A stretch of 64,000 bases of DNA from JAXGTO01 sp040774885. Lineage in GTDB: Bacteria; Actinomycetota; Coriobacteriia; Coriobacteriales; Eggerthellaceae. The translations under genes were made by a program, and so were the position numbers. The notes below the pieces were generated by a model. The model made no database searches. It saw nothing but the letters and a program-made list of their open reading frames with translations, and was not told where the DNA came from. Below are positions 9,252 to 19,251 of the stretch, piece by piece; position 1 is the first letter of the stretch, and every line of letters begins with the position of its first letter. The stretch covers positions 49,459-113,458 of the forward strand of contig JAXGTO010000002.1 in the NCBI GenBank assembly GCA_040774885.1, given 5' to 3'.

Positions 9252-10025
9252 ATGCTCGAAGTCGTCCTCACCATACCGTTCTGGTTTGAAATGGTGGCTA
9301 CCGTCACCGGTGCCATATCCGGCGCCATGAGCGCCTCACGTGCGAAATTCGACATCATCGGCGCTATGGCCATCGCAACGCTGGTCGGCTTGTTCGGCGG
9401 CGTGATGCGCGATGTGATGCTGCAAAATTACGGAATCTACGCCTTCCAAAAGCCCGAGCTCATCGTGGCCTGCGTCATCGCAGCCATCGTGGTGTTCTAC
9501 TTCGGACGCCTGGTGAACTACCTCGACCCGGTAGTCGACCTCATCGATTCGCTGTCCGTGGGCTTGTGGGGCATCATCAGCGTGGGCAAAGCGCTTTCGG
9601 CCGGCGTGGGAATCGTTCCGGCCGTTGTGCTGGGCATCGTCACCGCCGTCGGCGGAGGCATCGTGCGCGATGTCATCATGAACAAACCGGTTGCGGTATT
9701 CCAGGCCGGCACGCTCTATGGCGGAGCAGCGGTCATCGGCTGCATCGTGTTCGCGTTGATGAAGACCAACCACATATTCGATGCATGGAGCTCGTACGCC
9801 TGCGTGGCGCTGGTGGTGCTGCTGCGTTATTTGAGCCTCTGGTTCGGTTGGCGGACCAAGCCGAGTCGCGATCTGACCGGCGATGTGGTCGATGCCGTGG
9901 CAAAGCCCGTCCGTGCGATAACCGGACGCCGCCCTCCCGCCCGCGTGCTGGATGAAGAGGAAAAGACCAAGAAGAAGATCTCGCAGCGCACGTTCAACAA
10001 GAAGCGCGACAAGAAGAAGAAATAG
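9252..10025 (+). CDS. TRIC/UPF0126 family membrane channel protein
   Basis: 257 aa with about seven hydrophobic helices and a basic, charged tail (last 40 residues rich in K and R). Two related halves each carry the family motif: LFGGVMRDVML in the first repeat and VGGGIVRDVIM in the second. Bacterial homologues of eukaryotic TRIC channels form trimeric cation channels (older name UPF0126, YadS/YicG type). The gene directly follows the phospholipase-like gene and converges on the DUF47 gene with only 5 bp between stops. Confidence 0.88.
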   Translation: MLEVVLTIPFWFEMVATVTGAISGAMSASRAKFDIIGAMAIATLVGLFGGVMRDVMLQNYGIYAFQKPELIVACVIAAIVVFYFGRLVNYLDPVVDLIDSLSVGLWGIISVGKALSAGVGIVPAVVLGIVTAVGGGIVRDVIMNKPVAVFQAGTLYGGAAVIGCIVFALMKTNHIFDAWSSYACVALVVLLRYLSLWFGWRTKPSRDLTGDVVDAVAKPVRAITGRRPPARVLDEEEKTKKKISQRTFNKKRDKKKK

Positions 10026-10030
10026 CCTCT

Positions 10031-10660
10031 CTAGGCGTTTTTCAAGATGATGGTTCCCATAAGATCGGCCACATGCTCGCATGCATCGGTGCATTCTTCC
10101 ATCTTGGTGAAGATGCGCGACCACACCAGCACGCGCATGGGATTGTCCATATCGACCGTATGGAGGTTGCGCACCAGCTTGAGGTAGAGCTGGTCGGCTT
10201 CTTCTTCCAATGAATTCACGTTGACGATGGCGTCTTTGAAAGCCGTCGACTTCTTGAAGTTGACGAATTCGTCCATGGCCCCGCACAACGCCTCGGCCTC
10301 GCGTTTGATGATGTCGGCCAGCTGATGGGCGTCTTTGTGCATGAAATGGATATCCATCATGTAGAACAGTTGGATGATGTCTTCCATCTCATCGATGATC
10401 TCATCGAGGGCCTGCGAAAGCGACAGGATGTCATCGCGGTCGATGGGAGTGATGAAGTCGGTGGACATGGCGGTGAACGTATCGTGGTTGATGACGTCGC
10501 CGCTGTGCTCGAGCTCATGGGCTTCGGGCAAGCGCGCGGCCATCGCCTCGGCCGTGGTGAAGTTCTCGATGACGTCGATGAGCAGATCGGCTTCTTGGCA
10601 GGCGATCTGCGTCTGATGCTTGAACGCCTTGAAGTAGTCGTATTTGGTCTTGCGGGGCAT
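10031..10660 (-). CDS. DUF47 (PhoU-like) phosphate transport accessory protein
   Basis: 209 aa, all-helical and acidic, without membrane segments. It belongs to the DUF47/PhoU-like family of helical bundles that bind metals and regulate Pit-type phosphate carriers. Supporting features are the helical repeats with conserved acidic residues (LDEIIDEMEDIIQLFY) and the usual length. It starts 9 bp after the stop of the phosphate transporter gene, the classic Pit-DUF47 operon arrangement. This suggests it gates or modulates that carrier at the cytoplasmic membrane. Confidence 0.88.
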   Translation of the reverse strand: MPRKTKYDYFKAFKHQTQIACQEADLLIDVIENFTTAEAMAARLPEAHELEHSGDVINHDTFTAMSTDFITPIDRDDILSLSQALDEIIDEMEDIIQLFYMMDIHFMHKDAHQLADIIKREAEALCGAMDEFVNFKKSTAFKDAIVNVNSLEEEADQLYLKLVRNLHTVDMDNPMRVLVWSRIFTKMEECTDACEHVADLMGTIILKNA

Positions 10661-10669
10661 CGATTCTCC

Positions 10670-11722
10670 TTAGAACAGCATCAAGAACAGTTTAGCGAAC
10701 ACAAATCCCATCAGGCCGCATCCCGGGAACGTGAGCACCCAGGTTTTGACCATGTCGATGGCAACGCTCCATTTGACCGCGCTGCGGCATTTGGCGCGGC
10801 CCACGCCCATGATGGCCGTGGTGTTGGTGTGGGTGGATGAAACGGGAAGGCCGCCGAATGTGGATATCACCAAGCAGATAGTGGAAGAAAGCGAGGCCGC
10901 AAAGCCTTGATAGCGCTCGAGTTTCACCATATCCATGCCGACGTTCTTGATGATGCGAGTACCGCCGGAAGCCGTGCCGATGCCCATGTTGAGGGCGCAG
11001 AAGATCATCAGCCATATCGGCAGTTGCAGCTGGCCCGCATCGCCCGATCCGATGGCCAGCGTAACGGCCAGCATGAAGATGGACATGAACTTCTGACCAT
11101 CCTGCGCGCCATGCATGAAAGCCGCGCCGGCACCGGTGAATATCTGGCCGATCTTGAAGAAATGATCGGCCTTGGAGCGGTCGAAGCCCGAACAGAACCG
11201 TGCCAAAAGTTTTGCGAACAACCACCCGAATCCAAAGCCCATGAATGTAGAGAGCAAGATGCCGTAGACGACCTTCATCCATTCCGCGCCGTTGACGCCG
11301 GCGAGCCCGCCTTGCAAGGCGATGGCGGCTCCCGTAAGACCGGCGATGAGCGAATGGGACTGGCTGGTGGGAATGCCGAACCACCAAGCCACGGCTCCCC
11401 AAACGATGATGGCCACCATGGCGGCAAGCAGTGCGATAAGTGCCGCATGGCTGTCTCCGCCGAAGTCGACCATGTTGTAGATGGTGTTGGCGACAGCCGA
11501 AGAAACCAACGTGACGATGAGCAACCCCAAGAAATTGCAAACGGCGGCCATGAGAATGGCGGGGCCGGGCCGCATGCTGCGCGTTCCCACCAGCGTGGCG
11601 ATGGCATTGGGGGCGTCGGTAGCGCCGTTGACGATGATGACGCCGACATTGAGAAGGGTCACTGCCACCAAGGCAGGATTCGACATCAATTCGGCAACGA
11701 ACGTGGACAGCTCGATGGTCAC
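10670..11722 (-). CDS. pit: Low-affinity inorganic phosphate transporter (Pit family)
   Basis: 350 aa, about 10 membrane helices. Pit carriers import phosphate as a metal-phosphate complex with protons or sodium. The family repeat is visible near the N-terminus (VIIVNGATDAPNAIATLVG) and again in the second half (AFMHGAQDGQKFMSIF), with an SHTNTTAIMGVG segment close to the end. A GTG at 11722 with AAAGG six bases upstream is the likely start; an ATG six codons earlier has no ribosome binding site. It is the first gene of a two-gene operon with the DUF47 gene. Phosphate uptake next to polyphosphate genes fits a phosphate-storing cell. Confidence 0.92.
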   Translation of the reverse strand: MTIELSTFVAELMSNPALVAVTLLNVGVIIVNGATDAPNAIATLVGTRSMRPGPAILMAAVCNFLGLLIVTLVSSAVANTIYNMVDFGGDSHAALIALLAAMVAIIVWGAVAWWFGIPTSQSHSLIAGLTGAAIALQGGLAGVNGAEWMKVVYGILLSTFMGFGFGWLFAKLLARFCSGFDRSKADHFFKIGQIFTGAGAAFMHGAQDGQKFMSIFMLAVTLAIGSGDAGQLQLPIWLMIFCALNMGIGTASGGTRIIKNVGMDMVKLERYQGFAASLSSTICLVISTFGGLPVSSTHTNTTAIMGVGRAKCRSAVKWSVAIDMVKTWVLTFPGCGLMGFVFAKLFLMLF

Positions 11723-11893
11723 GAAACGCCTTTCACCCATGTGTTTGCGTTAGCGGTCGCTATTCTACCGTATCGTCAAGATTATTTATGATTGAACGAT
11801 GACCCAATCGATGGGTTGGCGACCCACAGCCGCAGGTGGGATGAGAAATAAAATGGGAATCCGTTACACAAGGGTACCCGAAGCGGCTATTGC

Positions 11894-12580
11894 TCACGAA
11901 TATGCGTTTATGGTGCGCTGCCGTTCCGCCCCGATAGACGTGGTCTGATTGTGACCGGGCAGCACGATGGTGGCATCGTCGAGCGTGGCCAAAAGGCGCA
12001 TGGAAGCCCGCATGGCGCCCATATCGCCGCCTTCGAAATCCGTGCGCCCGATGCTCCCGAAAAACAGCGTGTCGCCGGAAACCAGCACCGGCGCACCCTG
12101 GCTGTTGGTTCCATCTTCGGGCTTTACCAGATAACAGACACCGCCGGGCGTATGCCCCGGCGTGGCCATAACCGTGAACGTGATGCGGCCAACCTGCACG
12201 GTCTGACCATCGGATACCTTCTGATCAACCGGGCAGGCATTCGCACCGCGCCGGCCCCCGTTTCCCTGACCCGCCTCGATCAGCTTCGCGTCAACGGCAG
12301 ACGCAACAACCCGGGCACCGGTCTCATCGCGCAACGCGCGCAATGCCCCAACGTGGTCCCAGTGATTGTGGGTGCACAGGATGGCGCTCACCGGTCTGCC
12401 GTCCACGGCGGCCATGATGGTTTCGGGGTGCGTGCTGGGATCGACCAGCACCACGCCGCCTTCACCGTCATCAACGAGATAGACGTTGTTGTCTATCATG
12501 CCCAGCACGATGAACGAAACTGCCACGCAACCGCCGGTTACACGATGAATCTCATCGCCCTGCGAAAAAGAAAATGCCAT
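11894..12580 (-). CDS. MBL-fold metallo-hydrolase (glyoxalase II-like)
   Basis: 228 aa. The metal-binding motif THNHWDH (residues 70-76) and downstream ligands in HTPGGVCYL, SGDTLFF and LPGHNQ identify a binuclear zinc or iron hydrolase of the metallo-beta-lactamase fold, closest in layout to glyoxalase II and YqgX/YcbL-type thioester hydrolases. It lacks the C-terminal substrate domain of true glyoxalase II. The gene lies 28 bp after relA on the same strand, a conserved neighbourhood in Gram-positive bacteria, so it is likely cotranscribed. The substrate is unknown. Confidence 0.85.
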   Translation of the reverse strand: MAFSFSQGDEIHRVTGGCVAVSFIVLGMIDNNVYLVDDGEGGVVLVDPSTHPETIMAAVDGRPVSAILCTHNHWDHVGALRALRDETGARVVASAVDAKLIEAGQGNGGRRGANACPVDQKVSDGQTVQVGRITFTVMATPGHTPGGVCYLVKPEDGTNSQGAPVLVSGDTLFFGSIGRTDFEGGDMGAMRASMRLLATLDDATIVLPGHNQTTSIGAERQRTINAYS

Positions 12581-12608
12581 GGATACGCCTTTCCGGTTCG
12601 GTGTCGGA

Positions 12609-15038
12609 TCAGTGCTCGCCGGGCATCATGCGATGGGCGTCGAACACGCCCTCGATACCCTTGAGCTTGCCGATGATCTTGTCGATGGCAGAGACTTCGC
12701 TTACTTGAAACAAGAAGCGCATCTCCACCATGTTGTCGCGATGCGAGGTGGTGCTGGAAGAAAGCACGTTTGCTCCGGCTTCGGCCAGCACGATGGCCAC
12801 ATCGCGCAGAAGATTCATTCGGTCGAGCGCCTCGATGAGAATCTCGACCTTGTAAGAAATGTCGTTGTTGGGAGCGTTTTCCCATCGCACGTCTATGATG
12901 CGCTCGGGATGCGCCATCAAGCTGGCGGCATTGGGGCAGTCGGCCCGATGAACCGAAACGCCCCTGCCCCGCGTCACGAAACCGACGATGTCATCTCCGG
13001 GTACGGGATTGCAGCAGCGAGACAGGCGGACGAGAACGTCATCGATGCCTTTGACCACCACGCCGTTGCTCGCATGGACTTCACGTTTCTTCGGTTCCTT
13101 CACCGAGGTGATCATCGGAGGCATCATGCCGGTCATCATGGTGGCCGACTTCGATGTCGACGCTTCTTCATGTTCGCCCGATCCACCATCGAGTATCTTG
13201 ATCAAACGGTTTGCGACATGCTGGGTGCTTTCCTTGTTCGTTCCGATGTTCACCAGCATGTCGTCTGAATCGCGGTATCCCATCTGCTCGGCCGCCTGCT
13301 TCATGGCACGCATGCCGCGAGCATTCGCGATCCCCAACCCGTGCTTGCGCATCTCGGTCGAAAGCTTCTCGCGTCCGGTTTCCAGATCATCGCCGCGCGT
13401 CACCCTGCTGAAATACGAACGGATCTTGCTGCGCGCGCTGGGGGTCTTCACCATTTTGAGCCAGTCGCGACTGGGGCCGGCGCTTTTCTGGGTGAGGATA
13501 TCGACGCGATCGCCCACCTGAAGCTCGTAGGACAAGGGAACGATGGAGCCATTGACCTTGGCGCCGACGCAATGGTTGCCGACCTCGGTATGGATGGCAT
13601 AGGCGAAATCGACCGGCGTGGATCCGGAACGCAAGCTCATGACCTCGCCTTTGGGCGTGAACACGAACACTTCAGAAGGGGCAAGATCGACTTTGAGCGA
13701 CTTGAGAAACTCGCGCGAATCCTGCGTTTCGTCCTGCCAGTCGACCATTTGGCGAAGCCAGGCCAGCTGCTGGTCGAAGCTGGCATCGCCTTTAGCGCCC
13801 TTTTCCTTGTAGCGCCAATGGGCGGCCACGCCGTATTCGCTCATGCGGTGCATTTCCTCGGTTCGGATCTGAACTTCAAGCGGGCGTCCGGCCGGCCCGA
13901 TCACCGTGGTGTGCAGGCTTTGGTACATGTTGAATTTCGGCATGGCGATATAGTCTTTGAAACGCCCGGGCATCGGGTGCCACAGGCTATGGACGGCGCC
14001 CAATGCCGAGTAGCAATCCTTCACCGAGTCCACGATGATGCGAACGGCGATGAGGTCGTATATCTCGGAGAACCCCTTGCCGCGATTGGTCATCTTCTGG
14101 TAAATGGAATACAGATGCTTGGGACGTCCCATGATCTGCGCATCGATGCCCAGCTTGTCCATTTCGCCATGGAGGATGTCGATGGTCTTTTCCAGATACT
14201 CCTCGCGCTCGCCGCGACTCTCGGCCACCATGCGCGATACCTGCTTGAACTTGGCGGGCTCCAGATAGAAAAACGAGAGATCCTCGAGTTCCCATTTGAT
14301 GGAGCTGATGCCCAGACGATGCGCAATGGGCGCGTATATCTCAAGGGTCTCGCGCGCCTTGAAGATGCGGCGGTCTTCCTTGAGCGCCGAAAGCGTGCGC
14401 ATGTTGTGCAGGCGGTCGGCAAGCTTGATCACGATGACGCGGATGTCCTTGCTCATAGCGACGAACATCTTGCGAATGGTCTGCGCCTGTTCGTCGGAAA
14501 GGCTCTCCACCTCGATGCGCGTGATTTTGGTGACGCCGTCGACCAGTTGGGCGACGCTGTCGTTGAACGTTTCGCGCACCTGATCGAGCGTGACGCTCGA
14601 ATCTTCAACCGTATCGTGCAACAGGGCGGCGGTAAGCGTTTCGGCATCCATCTTCAAATCCGCCAGGATGAGCGCGACCTCAACCGGATGGGCGATGAAC
14701 GGCTCCCCGCTTTTGCGGCATTGGCCTTCATGGGCATCGCGGGCGAACAAGAACGCCCGCTCGATCATGTCCTCGTCTTCATCGCTGAGATAGGCGGATG
14801 TGACCCTTTGCAGTTCGGCGAACCGCTCTTCGGGCGTGGCACGTGCCACCACCTTGCCGGGGTCAGCCGTGGCAGCGGGCGTGGTAAAGCTCATCTCGGC
14901 AGCATGCGGCCGGCCGATGAGCTCATCGGATCCATCGCTGAAACGGCTCGATCCACCGATCGTCTCGGCAGCCTGACCCAGCATCTCATCATCGGCCGTT
15001 GCGGGCCGCGCCGTGCTTTCGTCGGTCTTGTCGCTCAT
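12609..15038 (-). CDS. relA: Bifunctional (p)ppGpp synthetase/hydrolase RelA/SpoT
   Basis: 809 aa, full-length RSH stringent-response enzyme. The domains run: HD hydrolase (about 100-210, with HD at 141-142 in LLHDTVED), synthetase (about 300-410, GFSEIYDLIAVRI), TGS (about 454-515), helical linker, and a C-terminal ACT domain. An intact HD pair together with RFKD at 359-362 points to a bifunctional enzyme, since monofunctional RelA proteins lose the HD site and have an acidic motif there. The first 80 residues are a low-complexity leader. The ATG at 15038 has AGGAGAGGGGG upstream and overlaps the stop of recJ-recQ as ATGA, so the two genes are translationally coupled. Confidence 0.96.
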   Translation of the reverse strand: MSDKTDESTARPATADDEMLGQAAETIGGSSRFSDGSDELIGRPHAAEMSFTTPAATADPGKVVARATPEERFAELQRVTSAYLSDEDEDMIERAFLFARDAHEGQCRKSGEPFIAHPVEVALILADLKMDAETLTAALLHDTVEDSSVTLDQVRETFNDSVAQLVDGVTKITRIEVESLSDEQAQTIRKMFVAMSKDIRVIVIKLADRLHNMRTLSALKEDRRIFKARETLEIYAPIAHRLGISSIKWELEDLSFFYLEPAKFKQVSRMVAESRGEREEYLEKTIDILHGEMDKLGIDAQIMGRPKHLYSIYQKMTNRGKGFSEIYDLIAVRIIVDSVKDCYSALGAVHSLWHPMPGRFKDYIAMPKFNMYQSLHTTVIGPAGRPLEVQIRTEEMHRMSEYGVAAHWRYKEKGAKGDASFDQQLAWLRQMVDWQDETQDSREFLKSLKVDLAPSEVFVFTPKGEVMSLRSGSTPVDFAYAIHTEVGNHCVGAKVNGSIVPLSYELQVGDRVDILTQKSAGPSRDWLKMVKTPSARSKIRSYFSRVTRGDDLETGREKLSTEMRKHGLGIANARGMRAMKQAAEQMGYRDSDDMLVNIGTNKESTQHVANRLIKILDGGSGEHEEASTSKSATMMTGMMPPMITSVKEPKKREVHASNGVVVKGIDDVLVRLSRCCNPVPGDDIVGFVTRGRGVSVHRADCPNAASLMAHPERIIDVRWENAPNNDISYKVEILIEALDRMNLLRDVAIVLAEAGANVLSSSTTSHRDNMVEMRFLFQVSEVSAIDKIIGKLKGIEGVFDAHRMMPGEH

Positions 15039-18000
15039 CGATCCCCCTCTCCTTGCGCCGGCGGGCATTCGTCGGTGGGAAGGATGGGCCGGGAAACACG
15101 GCGGCGCAATTCCTCGGCATCGCCGGAAAGGACCCATTGCCTGAATGCGCGGAATATCTCGATCTCGTCTTGTCCTTCGCGATAGCGCACGCTGTCGGTA
15201 AGTTCGACTTTGGGAGGATCGTCGTTGACGTGGATGGTGCGCGCAGCACCGTCTTCACCTGGAGCATTCGAACGCGTCTCGATGAGCCCCAACTCACGGA
15301 ACACCGACACCGCGCATGCGGCGCTGGCGGGCTTGATCGGATGTTTGGGCTCAGCCTCGGAACACGACCGGGCCAAATCGGCGTTGGAAATGCACAGAGG
15401 CTCATTGGATCCGCTGCGCTGCAAATCACGTAGGCGGCGGTATACCTGGGCCATCGCATCATGGCTGGGAGTGGCGTCTTGCAAAATGCCCTCGTTGATG
15501 CGGGCATCGTCGGCCCCGAACAGCAGATGCACCTGCGCGGGCAAACCATCCCTTCCCACGCGGCCGCTCATCTGGTTGAACTCAACCTCGTTGAATGGCA
15601 AATGATAGAGGACCACATGGCGGATGTTGGGGATGTCCACCCCCTCGCCGAAGGCGGACGTGGCAACCAGCACGCGCAGATCGTCTGCACGGAACAGTTC
15701 TTCGATGCGCGTGCGCTCCACACGGGCCAGCCCCGCATTGTAAAAGCCCACCATCGAAGCCATTTGGGGCACCTGTTTGCGAAGAGCACGCGCCAAAGAC
15801 ACCGATTGCTGACGGGAGTTCACGTAGATGACGGTTTTTTCACCCGTCGCAACCAAATTGGCGAGATAGGTTTCACGGCGGCGCGAATTGCGTTGGTCGT
15901 CGATGCTCAAATTGGGACGAGAGGTATCGTCGCAGATGCGCTCGACGATTCCGAGAGCCTCGCAGACGTCATCGGCCACTTCTGCAGAAGCCGTGGCGGT
16001 AAGGGCGAGGACCTTCCGGGGAGCCAGCCGCTCCACCGCTTGGGAAATGCGCGCATACGCCGTGCGGTTGCCGGCCTTGGCCAGCCCGATATGGTGGGCC
16101 TCATCCACCACCATGAAATCGATGTTGCCCGATTGGGCGAATTCATCGGCATGGAAGCTCAGGAACTCAGGCGTGGTGAGCACGATGTCGACCCCACCTT
16201 CGGCGATGCGCGCGAAAACACTGCGTCGCTGGTCAGGGGTCGATTCGCCCGTGAGCACTTCGCTCACGACGCCGAATGGCGAAAGGGCGCGGTCCAGATG
16301 ATAGGCTTGATCGGCGATGAGGGCGCGCAGCGGATAGACGAACAGGCTGACGCCGCCACCCGCGAGGGCACGGCACGCCGCATGCACTTGGAAAGTGAGC
16401 GACTTGCCCCGTCCCGTGGCCATGACCGCCAACACCGAACGATCGGAACCGAGTGCATCGAGAACACGGCGCTGGGAATCGAACAGGGTCCCCTCTTCGC
16501 CGATGCATGCGGCAATGACGGCATCCTGCAATCCAGCAGGGTCTTCTGCAGCGCGTTTTTCCCAGCACGCGCGGTTTTTCTCGCACTCACGTTCGTCGCG
16601 CGCGATATCGGAAGCGCACTCAGAGCAGTCGGCGCACAACTCGGCGTCGCTGGCCGCATACAGATCGGAAACGAAGTTCACGTTGTCCGGCTGCAAGCAC
16701 GCCTCCAAAGCGGCGCAAGGCGTGGCGGGAGCAAGCTGGCTGAGCATGGCCTTGACCGAACGACGTCCGCGATATTCATCTATCTGCACTTCGAATGCAG
16801 CATCGACCACGCTATCGCATTGCATGAGCGATGCAATGTCGGAACAATGGAACATGATGCCCGCAACCTGGGCGCGGCCATCGGTCAGCTGGCAGGAGAG
16901 GTGGTTTTTATCTGCCCCCACGGCCCGGCAGCGACCCAAGATGACATTGCGCGCCAAGAAGCGCGGAGGACGATTCTCCTGGCCGAAGGGTGCCATCTGC
17001 TGCAACGCCTCGACGTTGGACATCGTGAGCTCTTCCAAACGAACGCAGGCATCGATTTCAACACGCGGATGGAAACACTCTTCCGGCAAACCGTCCATGT
17101 AAGAGCACAGACGCTCGGTGAATTCGGGCAGACGGTCAGCAGGCAAGGTGACGCCTACGGCGGCCTCGTGTCCGCCGAAGCGGGTCAGCAGATCAGCGCA
17201 GCTTTCAACGGCCCGGAAAAGATTCACGTTGCCAACGCTGCGTCCGCTGCCACGCGCCTCGCCGTTCTCGTCGATAGTGAACAAAAGCGCAGGAACGCCG
17301 TACGTGCGCACCAGTCGGCTGGCCACGATGCCTTTGACGCCTTCGTGCCACCCTTCGCCCGACACCACCAATGCGCGCTGGCCGTGATAGGCTTCTTCGG
17401 CCTGCAAGCTGGCGATCTCAGCGAGTTCGGCCTCGATGGCGCGCCGTTGGCAATTGACTTCTTCCAAACGGGCGGCCAGGCGACAGGCTTCGTCATAGTC
17501 GTCGCACATCAGCAGATCGAGCGCCAATTGCGCATCGCCCATGCGTCCCGCTGCATTCAGGCGAGGAATGAGGGAAAAGCTCAGCGATGAGGCCTCGACG
17601 GGTTTGTCGGCTGCTCCGGCCTGTTGCAGCAGGGCTGCCAGACAGGGACGCGGGCTCTCGTTCATGCGCGCCACGCCATCTGCCACCAGCGCGCGATTGC
17701 CCGCCCGCATGGGCATGAGGTCGGCCACGGTGCCCAGCGTGGCCAAGTCGGTGTACTCGCGCCACAGGTGCGGCTTGCCGAATCGAGCGCCCAACGCCTG
17801 AACCACCTTGCATGCCACGCCCACGCCCGCAAGGATGGAACTGGGAGATTTGCTATCGAGCTTGGGGTCGCATACCGGCACGGATTCAGGCACCAGATCG
17901 GCCGGCTCGTGATGGTCGGTGATGACGACTTCGACCCCATGGTGCTGCAATGTCTTGACTTCGTTTTTGCATGCGATGCCGCAGTCGACGGTCACCAGCA

Positions 18001-18412
18001 CTTCGGGCTCGGTTTCCATCACACGCGGGATGGCCGCTTCGGTGATGCCGTAGCCTTCGTCAGTGCGACGCGGGATGAACGGCTCGGCCTTGGCGCCCAG
18101 CGCCCGCAACGCGCGGGTAAGCACCGTGGTCGAGGATATGCCGTCCAAGTCGAAATCGCCGAACACCGTGATACGGAGATCATCGCGCACGGCGCGCTCA
18201 AGCGCATCGACGGCATCGGACAGTCCTGCCACCTGATAGGGGTCGAGCCAATCGCGCTCGATGCTGGGATGCAGGAACGCACGTGCCCGAGAGGGATCGT
18301 CGTGTCCACGCGCCACCAGCACGGCGGCCATGAAATGCGGGATATCCAACTCGCGCTGAAGCACGGCTACAGCTTGGGCATCGGCCGCAAGGATGTTGAA
18401 ACGGGTTGCCAT
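15035..18412 (-). CDS. RecJ exonuclease-RecQ-like helicase fusion
   Basis: 1125 aa, two DNA-repair enzymes in one chain. Residues 1 to about 565 are RecJ: DHH phosphoesterase motifs GDFDLDG (85-91) and TDHH (165-168), the DHHA1 motif RFGGHEAAVG (411-420) and an OB-like region. Residues 640-975 are a RecQ-like superfamily 2 helicase: ATGRGKS (665-671), DEAH (770-773), TATAS, and GRVGRDG (motif VI). The linker has a cysteine cluster (593-616, CADCSEC and two more Cys) that could bind zinc. The last 80 residues look like the C-terminal domain of Firmicutes RecJ, so the helicase may be inserted within RecJ. RecQ unwinding and RecJ 5'-3' resection work together in gap repair, so fusion is plausible. 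The ATG start has only a weak Shine-Dalgarno. Confidence 0.93.
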   Translation of the reverse strand: MATRFNILAADAQAVAVLQRELDIPHFMAAVLVARGHDDPSRARAFLHPSIERDWLDPYQVAGLSDAVDALERAVRDDLRITVFGDFDLDGISSTTVLTRALRALGAKAEPFIPRRTDEGYGITEAAIPRVMETEPEVLVTVDCGIACKNEVKTLQHHGVEVVITDHHEPADLVPESVPVCDPKLDSKSPSSILAGVGVACKVVQALGARFGKPHLWREYTDLATLGTVADLMPMRAGNRALVADGVARMNESPRPCLAALLQQAGAADKPVEASSLSFSLIPRLNAAGRMGDAQLALDLLMCDDYDEACRLAARLEEVNCQRRAIEAELAEIASLQAEEAYHGQRALVVSGEGWHEGVKGIVASRLVRTYGVPALLFTIDENGEARGSGRSVGNVNLFRAVESCADLLTRFGGHEAAVGVTLPADRLPEFTERLCSYMDGLPEECFHPRVEIDACVRLEELTMSNVEALQQMAPFGQENRPPRFLARNVILGRCRAVGADKNHLSCQLTDGRAQVAGIMFHCSDIASLMQCDSVVDAAFEVQIDEYRGRRSVKAMLSQLAPATPCAALEACLQPDNVNFVSDLYAASDAELCADCSECASDIARDERECEKNRACWEKRAAEDPAGLQDAVIAACIGEEGTLFDSQRRVLDALGSDRSVLAVMATGRGKSLTFQVHAACRALAGGGVSLFVYPLRALIADQAYHLDRALSPFGVVSEVLTGESTPDQRRSVFARIAEGGVDIVLTTPEFLSFHADEFAQSGNIDFMVVDEAHHIGLAKAGNRTAYARISQAVERLAPRKVLALTATASAEVADDVCEALGIVERICDDTSRPNLSIDDQRNSRRRETYLANLVATGEKTVIYVNSRQQSVSLARALRKQVPQMASMVGFYNAGLARVERTRIEELFRADDLRVLVATSAFGEGVDIPNIRHVVLYHLPFNEVEFNQMSGRVGRDGLPAQVHLLFGADDARINEGILQDATPSHDAMAQVYRRLRDLQRSGSNEPLCISNADLARSCSEAEPKHPIKPASAACAVSVFRELGLIETRSNAPGEDGAARTIHVNDDPPKVELTDSVRYREGQDEIEIFRAFRQWVLSGDAEELRRRVSRPILPTDECPPAQGEGDR

Positions 18413-18588
18413 GGATAATGCACCAACTTACCTGCGTGTGTTTTCTCACTTGCCATTATGCCATAAGCAAGTGGGCGCACATGCGCCGACGAAGGGTCTT
18501 GCCAGAAATAGGATGGAAGCGGAAGAACCCGTGCCAAAACATCGTTTCTCATAGACAGGGCCCTGCTTCGCGCTGTGGAGCCGACCGA

Positions 18589-19146
18589 TCAGTTGAAACG
18601 CTGCTGGGTTTGCTCCAACCCGTGCTCGATGAGGAAAGGCACCGCTTGCGCACCGGCATCACAGGCCGCTGCAAAGTCATCGGCCTCCTGCTTTCGCGGA
18701 CGGGAAAGCACGTAATCGGCAACATTCATGCGCCCCGGCGGGCGGCCGATTCCGATGCGGATGCGGGCCCAATCGCGCGTGCCCAGTTTATCGCAGATGG
18801 ATCGCAGGCCATTGTGGCCGGCATGCCCGCCGCCGAACTTCACGCGGATGGGTCCGGGGTCGATATCGAGTTCGTCATGGATGACGATCAGCTGACCGGG
18901 CTCGATGCCATAGGCATTGCAAAGTTGTTTGACCGGGCCGCCGCTCGTGTTCATGAAGCTCTGGGGTTTGGCCAGCACCGCATCTTCACCGGCAACCACC
19001 CCTTTGGCCGTAAGCGCGCCGCACTCCGTTTTCCAGTAGCGCGCGCCGCAAGCATCGGCGATCAAGTCAAGCGTATCGAACCCGGCGTTATGCCGCGTAT
19101 GCTCGTATTCTTCGCCTGGATTTCCCAGGCCGACGATCAAATACAT
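18589..19146 (-). CDS. pth: Peptidyl-tRNA hydrolase
   Basis: 185 aa. Pth releases tRNA from prematurely dropped peptidyl-tRNA. The family start LIVGLGNPGEEYEHTRHNAGF includes the catalytic histidine (RHNAG), and GGHAGHNGLRSI and the FGRPP-like GIGRPPG segment follow. The length is standard. The ATG at 19146 (GGTGG upstream) is the conserved start. The order glmU-prs-pth, all on the minus strand, is a widely conserved Gram-positive neighbourhood. Confidence 0.96.
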   Translation of the reverse strand: MYLIVGLGNPGEEYEHTRHNAGFDTLDLIADACGARYWKTECGALTAKGVVAGEDAVLAKPQSFMNTSGGPVKQLCNAYGIEPGQLIVIHDELDIDPGPIRVKFGGGHAGHNGLRSICDKLGTRDWARIRIGIGRPPGRMNVADYVLSRPRKQEADDFAAACDAGAQAVPFLIEHGLEQTQQRFN

Positions 19147-19251
19147 CAATCCACCTCTGAAGAAGGTTTGCAGCGGCCCCAACACTCCAAGCGTCCGAAA
19201 CCGGCGCGGGTGGCAGGGCCTTGCGTTATGCCCGTTCGTCCAATGCTTCGT

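Noticed and set aside
13341..15185. A 614-codon plus-strand frame opposite relA
   Set aside because: Antisense shadow of relA; composition is His/Asp/Gly-rich as expected for a mirrored frame.
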